From the NCBI GenBank assembly GCA_902525935.1, contig CABZJA010000009.1, forward strand, positions 1-42,807: 42,807 nt of DNA. Reading direction: 5' to 3'. The notes beneath the pieces were generated by a model. It did no database searches and was not told where the DNA came from. It saw nothing but the letters and a program-made list of their open reading frames with translations. Below, one piece after another: positions 8,701 to 16,870 of this stretch. The position numbers and the translations under genes were made by a program. The first letter of the stretch is position 1; each line of letters opens with the position of its first letter. This stretch comes from an uncultured Pelagibacteraceae bacterium (GTDB taxonomy: Bacteria; Pseudomonadota; Alphaproteobacteria; Pelagibacterales; Pelagibacteraceae).

Positions 8701-8728
8701 TTGTCAAAGAGATCAATTCATATATAAA
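8701..8728 (+). promoter_or_regulatory. Putative promoter of suyAB
   Basis: TTGTCA at 8701-8706 and TATAAA at 8723-8728 are separated by 16 bases, close to a housekeeping promoter. A transcript from here would begin near 8735. That leaves roughly 27 bases of leader before the ATG at 8762 and excludes a TTG start at 8729. This is motif reading only. Confidence 0.45.
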
Positions 8729-8761
8729 TTGGGTCGAATTTCAAACAAAGAAATCGTCACA

Positions 8762-9049
8762 ATGGCCGGCACAGATATTATAATCCACGATGAAAAAGAC
8801 AATGTAGGTGTTGTAGTTATTGAAAAAATTACACCTAAACAAGACTGTGATTGCTGGATTATGGAAAATGATAAATCAGTAAAAATTCAATCGATGGATG
8901 AAATACCTTTGGGTCATAAAATTGCTATGACTGATCTTAACGAGGGAGATACAATATTAAAGTACGGGCATGATATTGGCAAAGTAGTAAAATCTATTAA
9001 AAAGGGTGAACATGTACATGTTCACAACGTAAAAACTAAAAAGTGGTAA
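8762..9049 (+). CDS. suyA: (2R)-sulfolactate sulfo-lyase, small subunit
   Basis: 95 residues forming a SAF-type domain, the N-terminal unit of altronate dehydratase-like lyases, with [25 protein letters not shown] as the signature. With SuyB it cleaves 3-sulfolactate to pyruvate and sulfite. I place the start at the ATG at 8762: the reading frame can be extended to a TTG at 8729, but the added 11 residues lie in the promoter zone and do not look like the family. The suyB ATG follows one base after the suyA stop. Alternative reading: small subunit of another UxaA-family dehydratase. The adjacent xsc and apr genes make sulfolactate the best call. Confidence 0.8.
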   Translation: MAGTDIIIHDEKDNVGVVVIEKITPKQDCDCWIMENDKSVKIQSMDEIPLGHKIAMTDLNEGDTILKYGHDIGKVVKSIKKGEHVHVHNVKTKKW

Positions 9050-9050
9050 A

Positions 9051-10217
9051 ATGGAAATTCCAAAAACTTTTTTAGGATATAAAAGAGAAGATGGAAGAAC
9101 AGGTACAAGAAATCACGTAATAATTCTACCTGTTGATGATATTTCAAATGCTTGTGCTGAAGCTGTAGCTAATAATATTAAAGGTACGATTGCACTCCCA
9201 CATTCTTATGGAAGATTACAATTTGGAGCAGACTTAGAGCTTCATTTCAGAACAATGATTGGAACAGGAAAAAATCCAAATGTTGCAGCAGTTATAGTAA
9301 TTGGTATTGAGCCTAAATGGACAAAAAGAATTGTTGATGCAATTGCAACGACTGGAAAACCAGTTGAAGGTTTTAGTATAGAAGGTGTAGGAGATATAGA
9401 CACTATCGCAAGAGTTTCAAAGAAAGCTCAAGAATTTTCAATTTGGGCTTCAGAGAAACAAAGAGAAGAACGTCCTATAAGTGATTTATGGATATCAGTT
9501 AAATGTGGTGAGTCAGATACAACATCTGGATTAGCATCAAATCCTACAGTTGGAAATTTAATGGATAAATTAGAGCCCCTTGGTATTCATTTATGTTTCG
9601 GTGAAACATCTGAGCTAACAGGTGCTGAAACTGTTTGTGAAAAAAGAGGAAAAACTCCTGAGGCTCAAGAAAAGTTTAGAAAAACATGGAGTTCTTACAA
9701 TGATTTCATCTTAAAAGAAGCAACAGATGATCTTTCTGAAAGTCAACCAACAGCTGGAAACATAGCTGGTGGACTTACAACAATTGAAGAAAAAGCATTT
9801 GGAAACTTTCAAAAAATTGGTGGATGTAAATTTATTGATGTACTAGAGCCAGCTGAAGAACCAACAAAAGGTCCTGGATTATACTTTATGGATACCTCAT
9901 CAGCTGCTGCTGAATGTGTTACTTTGCAAGCTGCAGGAGGATTTAATCTTCATCTATTTCCAACTGGACAAGGAAATATAATTGGAAACCCAATTGAACC
10001 AGTCGTAAAACTAACTGCTAATCCTTTAACTGCTAGAACTATGAGTGAACATATTGATGTTGATGTTTCTAAAATCTTATCAAGAGAAATAAATTTGGAT
10101 GAAGCTGGTGACGAATTAATTAAAGCTACGATAAGAGTTGCAAACGGTAGATTAACTTGTGCTGAAGCACTTGGTCATAGAGAATTTGTTATGACTAAAT
10201 TATACAGAAGTGCTTAA
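9051..10217 (+). CDS. suyB: (2R)-sulfolactate sulfo-lyase, large subunit
   Basis: 388 residues of the UxaA/altronate dehydratase C-terminal family, the usual SuyB size. It begins [31 protein letters not shown]. Family stretches are [22 protein letters not shown] and [52 protein letters not shown]. Cysteines in KCGESD and AAECVT are in the positions this family uses for Fe or Fe-S binding. Together with SuyA it eliminates sulfite from sulfolactate to give pyruvate. The genes are one base apart. The suyB stop overlaps the convergent tauE stop by 4 bases, putting the sulfite-releasing lyase beside a candidate sulfite exporter. Confidence 0.85.
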   Translation: MEIPKTFLGYKREDGRTGTRNHVIILPVDDISNACAEAVANNIKGTIALPHSYGRLQFGADLELHFRTMIGTGKNPNVAAVIVIGIEPKWTKRIVDAIATTGKPVEGFSIEGVGDIDTIARVSKKAQEFSIWASEKQREERPISDLWISVKCGESDTTSGLASNPTVGNLMDKLEPLGIHLCFGETSELTGAETVCEKRGKTPEAQEKFRKTWSSYNDFILKEATDDLSESQPTAGNIAGGLTTIEEKAFGNFQKIGGCKFIDVLEPAEEPTKGPGLYFMDTSSAAAECVTLQAAGGFNLHLFPTGQGNIIGNPIEPVVKLTANPLTARTMSEHIDVDVSKILSREINLDEAGDELIKATIRVANGRLTCAEALGHREFVMTKLYRSA

Positions 10218-11299
10218 GCTTTAAGCTTAGCTTCCCTTGCTTTGTTCCACTTAGAAATATAATTTCTTAAAATTGCAGCTCCAATTCCAAGAACTACTGC
10301 TAATACAACTGATGTGAGCCCGTAAAAAACTGGAAGGTCTTTAGAATAATCTAAAATAAACTGTGCAATGTTACCGAGGTTTTTAGTTCCATTTACTACC
10401 GTTTCAACAACTACATCATCTTTAATAAAGGTGTCATAAGCAATTGCAATTCCTACTAATAATAAAAGTACTGCTAAGATTGTTTTAAATTCCGTGCTAT
10501 CAACTTTTTCACCAATTTTTTGACCAAACTGAACACCAATAATTGAGCCAAGTATAAGTACAAAAACTAAAACAAGATCAATTGTTCCGTAATTAAAAGC
10601 ATGAAGAACAGTTACAATTGCACTTACAAATATTGTAACAAACAAAGATGTACCAGGAATTAGTTTGGTTGGCATTCCAATAATATAAATCATTGCAGGA
10701 ACCAGTATAAATGCACCACCTACTCCCATAATTGCAGCGATATATCCTACAATTAAACCAATAATAATTGGAGTAAATGCACTTTCATAAACCTTTGATT
10801 TTTTAAAACGCATTCTAAAAGGAAGTCCATGTATCCAATAATGCGTATGTAATTTTTTTCTTACAACAATTTTTTTTCTAGCCTTATCAATTTCTGATAC
10901 TCCTTGAATAAGCATTAAAGTTCCAAGCATAGCTAAGATATACATGTAGCCTAAAGAGATAACGATGTTTATTTTTCCAATATCCTGAAAATAAGTAAAA
11001 GTTAAGATCCCTAGTAAGGTTCCAATAGTTCCTCCGACCACAATCATCAATCCCATTTTATAATCTAATGTACCTTTTAAGTAATGAGTAGTTGAACCAG
11101 ATACCGATGTACCTAAAATATTGCTTGCTTCATTTGGCACTGCATAAGCTGGTGGAATACCTAAAAAAATTAAAAATGGTGTCATTAAAAATCCTCCACC
11201 TACACCAAACAATCCTGAAAGAATACCAACTGCTAAACTTAAACCAAATATAAAGAGTATGTTAATTTCGACTTGAGCTATTGGAAGAAAATATTCCAT
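10214..11299 (-). CDS. tauE: TauE/SafE family membrane transporter, probable sulfite exporter
   Basis: 361 residues with eight or nine hydrophobic segments and the duplicated family motif: [27 protein letters not shown] near 29-55 and [33 protein letters not shown] in the second half. A basic cytoplasmic loop ([16 protein letters not shown]...) joins the halves, so it is longer than minimal 250-residue members. The family moves sulfur oxyanions and organosulfur anions across the inner membrane. Its position downstream of aprMBA and next to suyAB and xsc suggests removal of excess sulfite or sulfate. Direction and substrate are inferred from context. Confidence 0.8.
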   Translation of the reverse strand: MEYFLPIAQVEINILFIFGLSLAVGILSGLFGVGGGFLMTPFLIFLGIPPAYAVPNEASNILGTSVSGSTTHYLKGTLDYKMGLMIVVGGTIGTLLGILTFTYFQDIGKINIVISLGYMYILAMLGTLMLIQGVSEIDKARKKIVVRKKLHTHYWIHGLPFRMRFKKSKVYESAFTPIIIGLIVGYIAAIMGVGGAFILVPAMIYIIGMPTKLIPGTSLFVTIFVSAIVTVLHAFNYGTIDLVLVFVLILGSIIGVQFGQKIGEKVDSTEFKTILAVLLLLVGIAIAYDTFIKDDVVVETVVNGTKNLGNIAQFILDYSKDLPVFYGLTSVVLAVVLGIGAAILRNYISKWNKAREAKLKA

Positions 11300-11350
11300 A
11301 TAATCTAACTATTCCTCTCATAATCTAAAGTCAATGATTATAAGAATAAA

Positions 11351-11497
11351 TTAAATAAAATTTTGAAATGTTCCAAGGATTATAATTGCCCAAGTAAAAA
11401 ATATAAAAATATAAAGAAAAGATTTAATTATTTTTGAAAGCTGGTTTGAAACTAATAAAGAGATTTTTTTAATATTTTGATTAAAAACTTGATACAT
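11351..11497 (-). CDS. Small membrane protein (48 aa) between tauE and the apr operon
   Basis: An ATG-started frame of 48 codons begins MYQVFNQNIKKISLLV. It has a basic amphipathic N-terminus and then one hydrophobic segment (SFLYIFIFFTWAIIILGTF). It fills most of the 249-base gap between tauE and the 116-aa gene on the same strand. It could be a small subunit or accessory of the transporter, or a chance frame; A+T-rich DNA easily encodes hydrophobic peptides. I recognise no family. Confidence 0.38.
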   Translation of the reverse strand: MYQVFNQNIKKISLLVSNQLSKIIKSFLYIFIFFTWAIIILGTFQNFI

Positions 11498-11548
11498 AAC
11501 TGCGAAATATCACAAGTTTTATTAAATGCAAATAATATTTAGTTAAAT

Positions 11549-11899
11549 TTAAAAAATGGTTGCCCCAAAGACTTTGACCTCATCTCCCTCTTCGCCAAGG
11601 ACAAGTCGACCTAAAAAGTCTCCAGGTATCTCTGTACTGTTTTGTTTATATATAACAGTTACGTACAAGCCTCTTCTTAGACAACCTATGGCCTTACACC
11701 CTTCTTTAAGGCTTGAGATTAGCTTATTGCTTGCCCATTGCTTGCCAAGCTCTACTTCGTTGGCCCCGTAAAGCATTTGTGATGATAGATCCTTAGTAAA
11801 ACCACCATAATCTTTCATGTTGGAACATCTGACCATGTTATCCCAGATAGGATTAGCAATTTTAATGATTTCTTCGTCTGATTTGTCGACAATACTCAT
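11549..11899 (-). CDS. Uncharacterised 116-aa protein following aprA
   Basis: I do not recognise a named family. The protein is soluble in appearance, with no signal peptide or membrane segment. It has a helical first half (DEEIIKIANPIWDNMVRCSNMKDYGGFTKDLS) and a strand-rich second half ending EGDEVKVFGATIF. This order loosely resembles NTF2-like cone folds. Cysteines at about 25, 68 and 73 (C68-x4-C73) could be functional. It lies 9 bases after aprA on the same strand and is almost certainly in the apr operon. A role in sulfite oxidation, such as assembly, electron transfer or sulfur carriage, is inference from position alone. Confidence 0.75.
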   Translation of the reverse strand: MSIVDKSDEEIIKIANPIWDNMVRCSNMKDYGGFTKDLSSQMLYGANEVELGKQWASNKLISSLKEGCKAIGCLRRGLYVTVIYKQNSTEIPGDFLGRLVLGEEGDEVKVFGATIF

Positions 11900-11908
11900 C
11901 TAAAATGG

Positions 11909-13768
11909 TTAGGAAGCTTGCTTCTTCTCTTTATCATCAACGATATGATAAACAGGCTTTTTCTCCATTTCAAATTTTCCAGTTTCAGGATCTCTTCTAG
12001 AAACAGTTAAACAGTGCCAGTTTTCATCATCAAGTTTCATATGATCGCCTCTATAATAATAGCCTGGCCAACGTGTTTCTTCTCTAAATAACGTATGATG
12101 AGCAACACATTCTGAAGTTACAGCTCTATGCTTAAGTTCCCATGCTCTCATCAACTGGTGATAATCTTCAGCTCCAACATGATCTAAGTCTTCTTGTAGT
12201 AATTGTAGCTGTTCTAAGCCTTTTTTAAGTAGATTATCATTTGTCATATAATTATTTGTTAATCCACCACAATATTCATCCATAATTTTTTGTAGTCTTT
12301 GTAATCCTTGTATAGGTAATATATAACTTGGAGAAACAGTTCCTCCGGTAATCTCATTTCTGCCCACTGTATAATTCTCAATTGGCTTGAATATTTCTTC
12401 TTTAAGCTTATCTAATTGTGCATCAGAAACTTCTATATCATCAGCTTTTTTATCTTGAATATATTTAACAGCAGCTTTAGACGCTAACCTTCCTTCTGTG
12501 AATGAGCCAGATGAAAATTTGTGAGCACTTCCGCCAACTGCATCTCCTGCTCCAAATAATCCATCTATAGTCATCATTCTATTGTATCCCCAAAAATATT
12601 CATCAGGTGCTATATCTTCTGGTCCACTAACCCATGCTCCTGAACATGTAGCATGAGATCCCATTACATATGGTTCTGAAGTTGTTAATTCAGGGTTTGT
12701 ATATTTTGGATCAATATTTTGAGATGCCCAAACTACTGCTTGACCAACTGTCATACCTAAGAAATTTTCCCATCCAACAGTTTCTAAGTGTGGGTCTTGG
12801 AATGCTTCTTTTGTAACCATATGGATTGGTCCACCACCTGCAGCTGTTTCTTGAATAAATGCGTGATTTCTTAAACAAGTTGGCGTTGGATGATGGTCTA
12901 TATACTCTCCTACTAATTCTTTAGTAGCATCGTACCATTTCTTCTCATAGTTTTCGCCATTAGCATTTTGAGTATAAGTTTTTAAATGTAAGAAATATGC
13001 TCCAACTGGACCATAACCATCTTTAAATCTACATAGTACAATTCTATTTTCCATTTGAGTCATTTTTGCACCTGCTTGAATAGGTAATGCATAAGCAGAT
13101 CCATTACTCCAAGGTGCATACCATGTTCTACCCATACCCTCACCAACTGCTCTTGGTTTAAATATGTGCGAAGCTCCTCCAGCAGAAACAACTACGGTTC
13201 TTGATTTGAATACGTGAAAATTTCCAGTTCTAACATTAAAGCCAACTGCGCCAGCTATTCGGTTTGGATTTTTTTCATCTTTTAAAAGATGAGTAATCAT
13301 TATTCTGTTATAAATTTTATCAGCAGATTTTTTTGCAGCTTCAGCTACAATTGGTTTGTAACTTTCACCGTGTATCATAATTTGCCACTTACCTTCTCTT
13401 TGATATCTTCCAGTCTCTTTATTTTTCATCATTGGAAGACCCCACTCATCAAACATGTGAACAGTTGAGTCTACATGACGTGCCATGTCATAACCTAAAT
13501 CTTCTCTAACAAGACCCATCAAATCATTTCTAGCATACCGTACGTGATCCTCTGGCATATTCTCGCCCCACTGCATTCCCATATAACAGTTAATAGCGTA
13601 AAGACCTTGTGCAACGGCGCCACTTCTATCTATATTTGCTTTTTCTACACAAATTATTTTTAAATCTCTTCCCCAGTGTCTTGCTTCAAAGGTAGCGCCT
13701 GTTCCAGCCATACCTCCACCGACAACTAGTACATCACATTGTTCTATGATAGTTTTATGCTTAGCCAT
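11909..13768 (-). CDS. aprA: Adenylylsulfate reductase alpha subunit
   Basis: 619 residues, the usual AprA length. It has an N-terminal FAD site (DVLVVGGGMAGTGATFEARHWG) and the AprA-specific run EKANIDRSGAVAQGLYAINCY. Further diagnostic stretches are GGGPIHMVTKEA, TCSGAWVSGPEDIAPDEYFWGYNRMMTIDGLFGAGDAVGGSAHKFSSGSFTEGR and FREETRWPGYYYRGDHMKLDDENWHC. The heterodimer with AprB interconverts APS and sulfite plus AMP. With an AprM partner and no dissimilatory sulfite reductase genes in view, oxidation of sulfite released by Xsc and SuyAB is the likely direction. Its start overlaps the aprB stop by one base. Confidence 0.96.
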   Translation of the reverse strand: MAKHKTIIEQCDVLVVGGGMAGTGATFEARHWGRDLKIICVEKANIDRSGAVAQGLYAINCYMGMQWGENMPEDHVRYARNDLMGLVREDLGYDMARHVDSTVHMFDEWGLPMMKNKETGRYQREGKWQIMIHGESYKPIVAEAAKKSADKIYNRIMITHLLKDEKNPNRIAGAVGFNVRTGNFHVFKSRTVVVSAGGASHIFKPRAVGEGMGRTWYAPWSNGSAYALPIQAGAKMTQMENRIVLCRFKDGYGPVGAYFLHLKTYTQNANGENYEKKWYDATKELVGEYIDHHPTPTCLRNHAFIQETAAGGGPIHMVTKEAFQDPHLETVGWENFLGMTVGQAVVWASQNIDPKYTNPELTTSEPYVMGSHATCSGAWVSGPEDIAPDEYFWGYNRMMTIDGLFGAGDAVGGSAHKFSSGSFTEGRLASKAAVKYIQDKKADDIEVSDAQLDKLKEEIFKPIENYTVGRNEITGGTVSPSYILPIQGLQRLQKIMDEYCGGLTNNYMTNDNLLKKGLEQLQLLQEDLDHVGAEDYHQLMRAWELKHRAVTSECVAHHTLFREETRWPGYYYRGDHMKLDDENWHCLTVSRRDPETGKFEMEKKPVYHIVDDKEKKQAS

Positions 13769-14238
13769 TAATAATAAACGCCTTGCTTAAATGAATTCTT
13801 ATCTAAGGTTGGTAAATCTTTTTCAGTATTTAAACCATGTGGCTCATTATATAAAATTTGTGAATTAATCTCTCCTTGATTAGGAGTATCAGCTTCAGCT
13901 AATTTTGGTATAAATTTTCCCCAAGGTTTTGTTGTTATTGGTGATACAAAATTTTTCTCTGTACCATTTCTAAATTTAATTCTCCAAGAAATAGTTCCTT
14001 TTTCTTCTTCTCTTCTAACTCTAACACTATGACCCATCGGAGCAAAGTCAGCATATCCTCTTACGTCAATTGCATGATTAGGACATGCCTTAACGCATGA
14101 ATAACATTCCCAACAAAAATTTGGTTCTATATTTTTTGCTCTTCTAATAGTTTCGTCTATGTGCATGATATCTGATGGACATATATCTACGCAATGACCA
14201 CAACCATCACATCTCGTCATGTATACAAATGTTGACAT
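13768..14238 (-). CDS. aprB: Adenylylsulfate reductase beta subunit (two 4Fe-4S clusters)
   Basis: 156 residues. Two ferredoxin cluster motifs are visible: C10-x2-C13-x2-C16-x3-C20 and C42-x2-C45-x2-C48-x3-C52. The rest forms the AprB tail (YADFAPMGHSVRVRREEEKGTISWRIKFRNG) that wraps the alpha subunit. The protein passes electrons from the AprA FAD toward the membrane partner. It overlaps aprA by one base and follows aprM by 39 bases. Confidence 0.96.
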   Translation of the reverse strand: MSTFVYMTRCDGCGHCVDICPSDIMHIDETIRRAKNIEPNFCWECYSCVKACPNHAIDVRGYADFAPMGHSVRVRREEEKGTISWRIKFRNGTEKNFVSPITTKPWGKFIPKLAEADTPNQGEINSQILYNEPHGLNTEKDLPTLDKNSFKQGVYY

Positions 14239-14277
14239 ATCTACTTATTACCTTTCTTTAAAATTTTATCAATCATA

Positions 14278-15072
14278 TTAATAGTGCTTTGGTGCCTCAC
14301 GTTTAATTCCAAGCCCAAATTTTTCTGGAGCATCTGCAGGTGGAGGTAAATTATCTCTAGAGCCGTCTGCTTCTGCTAAATTTTTTTGGATTGCAGCACC
14401 TGGTTTATAGAACATATGAGCAAATTTAGACCAGTAAACTCCTCCAAATAAAACTATGTTAGCTATCGCAAACAAAATTAAAAATAAAATACTTAAACCA
14501 GTAGATCCTGAATATTGGAAATACGACCATGCTAAACCAAAGGTAGAAGATAATACTAAAGCTAAAACAAATAAATCTGCTTTTATGATTCTAAAAACTG
14601 AGTGAGCTTCAGCAGATACATCTACTCTTAAAAAAAACCAAAACCAATATGCTCCAAGGCAAGTTAAAATTGCACCAGCGTGCCAAATGATTGGCCATAT
14701 AGATGGAGTTACAGCACTAGGAGAAGAATATCCAAATATCATAACACCTGAACCGATCCAAAATAATATTGTTCCATACATTCCTAATACATGTGCAAAT
14801 CTTCTTTTACCCAAACCTAATTCAGATGTAGTTCCAATATCATGTACTACTGTTTTTGATATAATCGCTGTTTTCTCTCCAAGGCTTAATTCTCTACTTG
14901 CTGCTTTTTTTGCTTTTTTTGCGTTATTAAAAAAATATTTTACATTTTTCTTATGAATAATATCCATCAGTGTTCCAGTCACTACTAATGCTAACATTAG
15001 CAAAACAAATGCTTGCATAGCAATTGAAGGGACTGTTGAAGAAAGGACAGCAAATGGGTTTGTTGTGAACAT
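14278..15072 (-). CDS. aprM: AprM, membrane anchor / quinone-linked partner of APS reductase
   Basis: 264 residues with about six hydrophobic segments (near 17-37, 90-112, 122-147, 158-180, 190-212 and a weaker one), and a charged cytoplasmic stretch around 40-80. Placement directly before aprB-aprA matches the aprMBA arrangement described for sulfite-oxidising bacteria and SAR11, where AprM replaces the QmoABC complex as the likely electron outlet. Histidines near helix ends (KTVVHDIG, FAHVLGMYG, WHAGAIL) could bind haem or sit near quinone, but this is inference. The call rests mainly on synteny and topology. Confidence 0.82.
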   Translation of the reverse strand: MFTTNPFAVLSSTVPSIAMQAFVLLMLALVVTGTLMDIIHKKNVKYFFNNAKKAKKAASRELSLGEKTAIISKTVVHDIGTTSELGLGKRRFAHVLGMYGTILFWIGSGVMIFGYSSPSAVTPSIWPIIWHAGAILTCLGAYWFWFFLRVDVSAEAHSVFRIIKADLFVLALVLSSTFGLAWSYFQYSGSTGLSILFLILFAIANIVLFGGVYWSKFAHMFYKPGAAIQKNLAEADGSRDNLPPPADAPEKFGLGIKREAPKHY

Positions 15073-15125
15073 ATTATTATCTCCGCTAAATATAATACTA
15101 ATCTAAGCTCTTAATCTATAAAAAA

Positions 15126-15146
15126 TATTAGTTCAACTGACTAATA
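15126..15146. promoter_or_regulatory. Inverted repeat upstream of the apr operon
   Basis: TATTAGT and ACTAATA form a perfect 7-base inverted repeat with a 7-base spacer, centred about 64 bases upstream of the aprM start. The gap (15073-15178) contains no gene. The repeat overlaps the stretch where the apr promoter would lie. It is a candidate operator; no matching regulator gene is in the window. Confidence 0.32.
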
Positions 15147-15178
15147 ATCTCATCTAAATAAAAAAATGTTAATAAAGT

Positions 15179-15577
15179 TTACTTTTTCCTTACATAATGC
15201 TGTTTAGCAGAGATTACAGCTCGTACACCACCTTGAGGATTTTTAACATCATTTTTTCGTCTAGGAATCAGATGAATATGACAATGATTAATAGATTGTC
15301 CAGCAACTTTGCCAGAGTTGGTACCAATGTTAAAACCCTTTACGGATTTATCGTTCGTTTCAATTTTTTTTTTTAATTTTTTTATTAATTTATTGCACGC
15401 TAGGATTTCTTTTGAAGTTAGATCAAAATAATTTTTAACACAACGCTTTGGAATTATTAGTGAATGAAATTTTGATACAGGGTATGTGTCATTGGTTGCA
15501 TAAGCAAGTTTGTTTTCAAAAAGATATTCCTTTTTTTTTGTAAAACAGAATATGCACGGATTATTAGGATTGCTCAT
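15179..15577 (-). CDS. HIT family nucleotide-binding hydrolase
   Basis: 132 residues with the histidine-triad motif H98-C-H100-I-H102-L-I followed by PRR, and a CxxC-like N-terminus (NPCIFCFTKK) common to bacterial HIT proteins, where it can bind zinc. Family members hydrolyse AMP-linked nucleotides such as adenosine phosphoramidates. It is the last gene of the metC-MFS-pabBAC-HIT run and overlaps pabC by 4 bases. The natural substrate is unknown. Confidence 0.88.
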   Translation of the reverse strand: MSNPNNPCIFCFTKKKEYLFENKLAYATNDTYPVSKFHSLIIPKRCVKNYFDLTSKEILACNKLIKKLKKKIETNDKSVKGFNIGTNSGKVAGQSINHCHIHLIPRRKNDVKNPQGGVRAVISAKQHYVRKK

Positions 15578-16350
15578 AAATAATTACCCAATTTTTTTTG
15601 TTTAAATATTTGAGTTTTATATTTATTTACAAAAGTTTCATAAGATTTATATTTTTTTCTATTCCAGTTTTTCTCTTTTATAGATGAAACAGTAGAAACT
15701 CCCTTTCCAGATCCAATTAAAAGTATTTCCTCGTATTCATTTAATTTATTTATATTAATATTAGTTTTTTTAATCTTAAATTGCTTTTCAAAAAACTTTA
15801 GATTGACTCCTCGATAAAATTTCCTGATCGGTGAATAATATTTGTTATCTTTTATAAAAATAATATTTGAAGTTCCTGTTTCTAAAATTTTTCCATTTGA
15901 GCAAAGAGCAATATCGGATTTCGTATTATCAATTTTAGATAAATTTTTTAAAATAAATTTATACTTTAGATTTTTATGTTCAGGCTTAATTCTATTGTAA
16001 TTGACTAACTTTAACTGAAGATTTTTTTTAATTTTTATTTTATTTCTCAAAGAAATAGAAATTAAACTTTTGGTAACTGCAATTCTCAATAAATGATTAT
16101 AATTTTTTTGTATATTTAAATTGGATTTAATTATTTTAAATATATTTCTTTTTAAATTACGATCATGGATTCTATAATTTTTAGTAGACTTAATAAGATT
16201 TGTTATATGTTCTTTAAAAAATAAAATCTTTTGAGGCTTTCCATAGATCCACATAGTTGTAAATACCCCATGGGCATTCCATAGATCTTTAAATTCTTTT
16301 TCTTTAAGATCTTTTCGACTGTAAGATTTTTTTAATAAGAATTTTACCAT
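15574..16350 (-). CDS. pabC: Class IV aminotransferase, probable aminodeoxychorismate lyase (PabC)
   Basis: 258 residues. A fold-type IV PLP enzyme: the N-terminus has the WNAHGVFTTMWIYGKPQKILFFKEHI substrate-side stretch, and the middle has ILETGTSNIIFIKDNKYYSP, the cofactor-phosphate signature. The late LIGSGKGVSTVSSI segment is the second phosphate-binding turn. It should convert aminodeoxychorismate to 4-aminobenzoate and pyruvate for folate synthesis. It overlaps pabA by 47 bases, which supports the pathway call. Branched-chain or D-amino acid transaminase remain possible by fold alone. Lysine-rich, as expected from base composition. Confidence 0.75.
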   Translation of the reverse strand: MVKFLLKKSYSRKDLKEKEFKDLWNAHGVFTTMWIYGKPQKILFFKEHITNLIKSTKNYRIHDRNLKRNIFKIIKSNLNIQKNYNHLLRIAVTKSLISISLRNKIKIKKNLQLKLVNYNRIKPEHKNLKYKFILKNLSKIDNTKSDIALCSNGKILETGTSNIIFIKDNKYYSPIRKFYRGVNLKFFEKQFKIKKTNININKLNEYEEILLIGSGKGVSTVSSIKEKNWNRKKYKSYETFVNKYKTQIFKQKKLGNYL

Positions 16351-16870
16351 TTGTTGTTAAAAAAGATTCTGGATGAAATTGAAAACCATATACATCATCT
16401 CTTTTGTTTTCAAAAGCCATAGCAATATTAGTTTTAGCGCATCTCATAGTAATATCAAAATTTTCCTTAATAAATGGCTCTTGAAGCTTAAGTGAATGAT
16501 ATCTTCCGACTTTAAATTTTGAATTCTTTCTATAGATGGATTTATTCGAAACTACTTTTACTTCAGATTGATAACCATGGAATATTCTCCTTTGTTGAGT
16601 AATCTTAGCATTTTCACAATACAATATTTGCTGATACCCTAAGCAAATTCCTATGATTTTTTTTCTGCCTTTAAATTTATTGTAAATTTTCGAAGTATTG
16701 GGATAATCTTTGGGTGAACCAGGTCCAGGAGATAATACAATTGTATTAGATTTATTTAATAAACTGTTATTTATTTCAAAATAATTTGAACAATAAACTT
16801 TATCAAACTGTGAGAATTGATGCACTACATTCCATGTGAATGAATCCTGGTGATCTATTATATAAATCAT
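16304..16870 (-). CDS. pabA: Glutamine amidotransferase, PabA/TrpG type
   Basis: 188 residues, the normal size of the class I amidotransferase subunit. The oxyanion strand reads VLSPGPGSPKDYP. The nucleophile is C76 in GICLGYQ, and the remaining triad is H166 and E168 in FQFHPES. It supplies ammonia from glutamine to the chorismate-binding partner encoded just upstream. Gene overlaps (4 bases with pabB, 47 with pabC) indicate tight coupling. PabA and TrpG cannot be separated by sequence alone; the neighbouring pabC favours 4-aminobenzoate. Confidence 0.83.
   Translation of the reverse strand: MIYIIDHQDSFTWNVVHQFSQFDKVYCSNYFEINNSLLNKSNTIVLSPGPGSPKDYPNTSKIYNKFKGRKKIIGICLGYQQILYCENAKITQQRRIFHGYQSEVKVVSNKSIYRKNSKFKVGRYHSLKLQEPFIKENFDITMRCAKTNIAMAFENKRDDVYGFQFHPESFLTTNGKILIKKILQSKRS

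Noticed and set aside
8729-8761. TTG start extending suyA by 11 residues
   Set aside because: The stretch overlaps a good promoter (8701-8728) and its expected transcription start, and the ATG at 8762 gives a normal family N-terminus.
10212-10226. GCTTAA/TTAAGC palindrome at the suyB-tauE convergent ends
   Set aside because: Only 6 bases with a 3-base loop and no U run, and it encodes the ends of two proteins; too weak to call a terminator.
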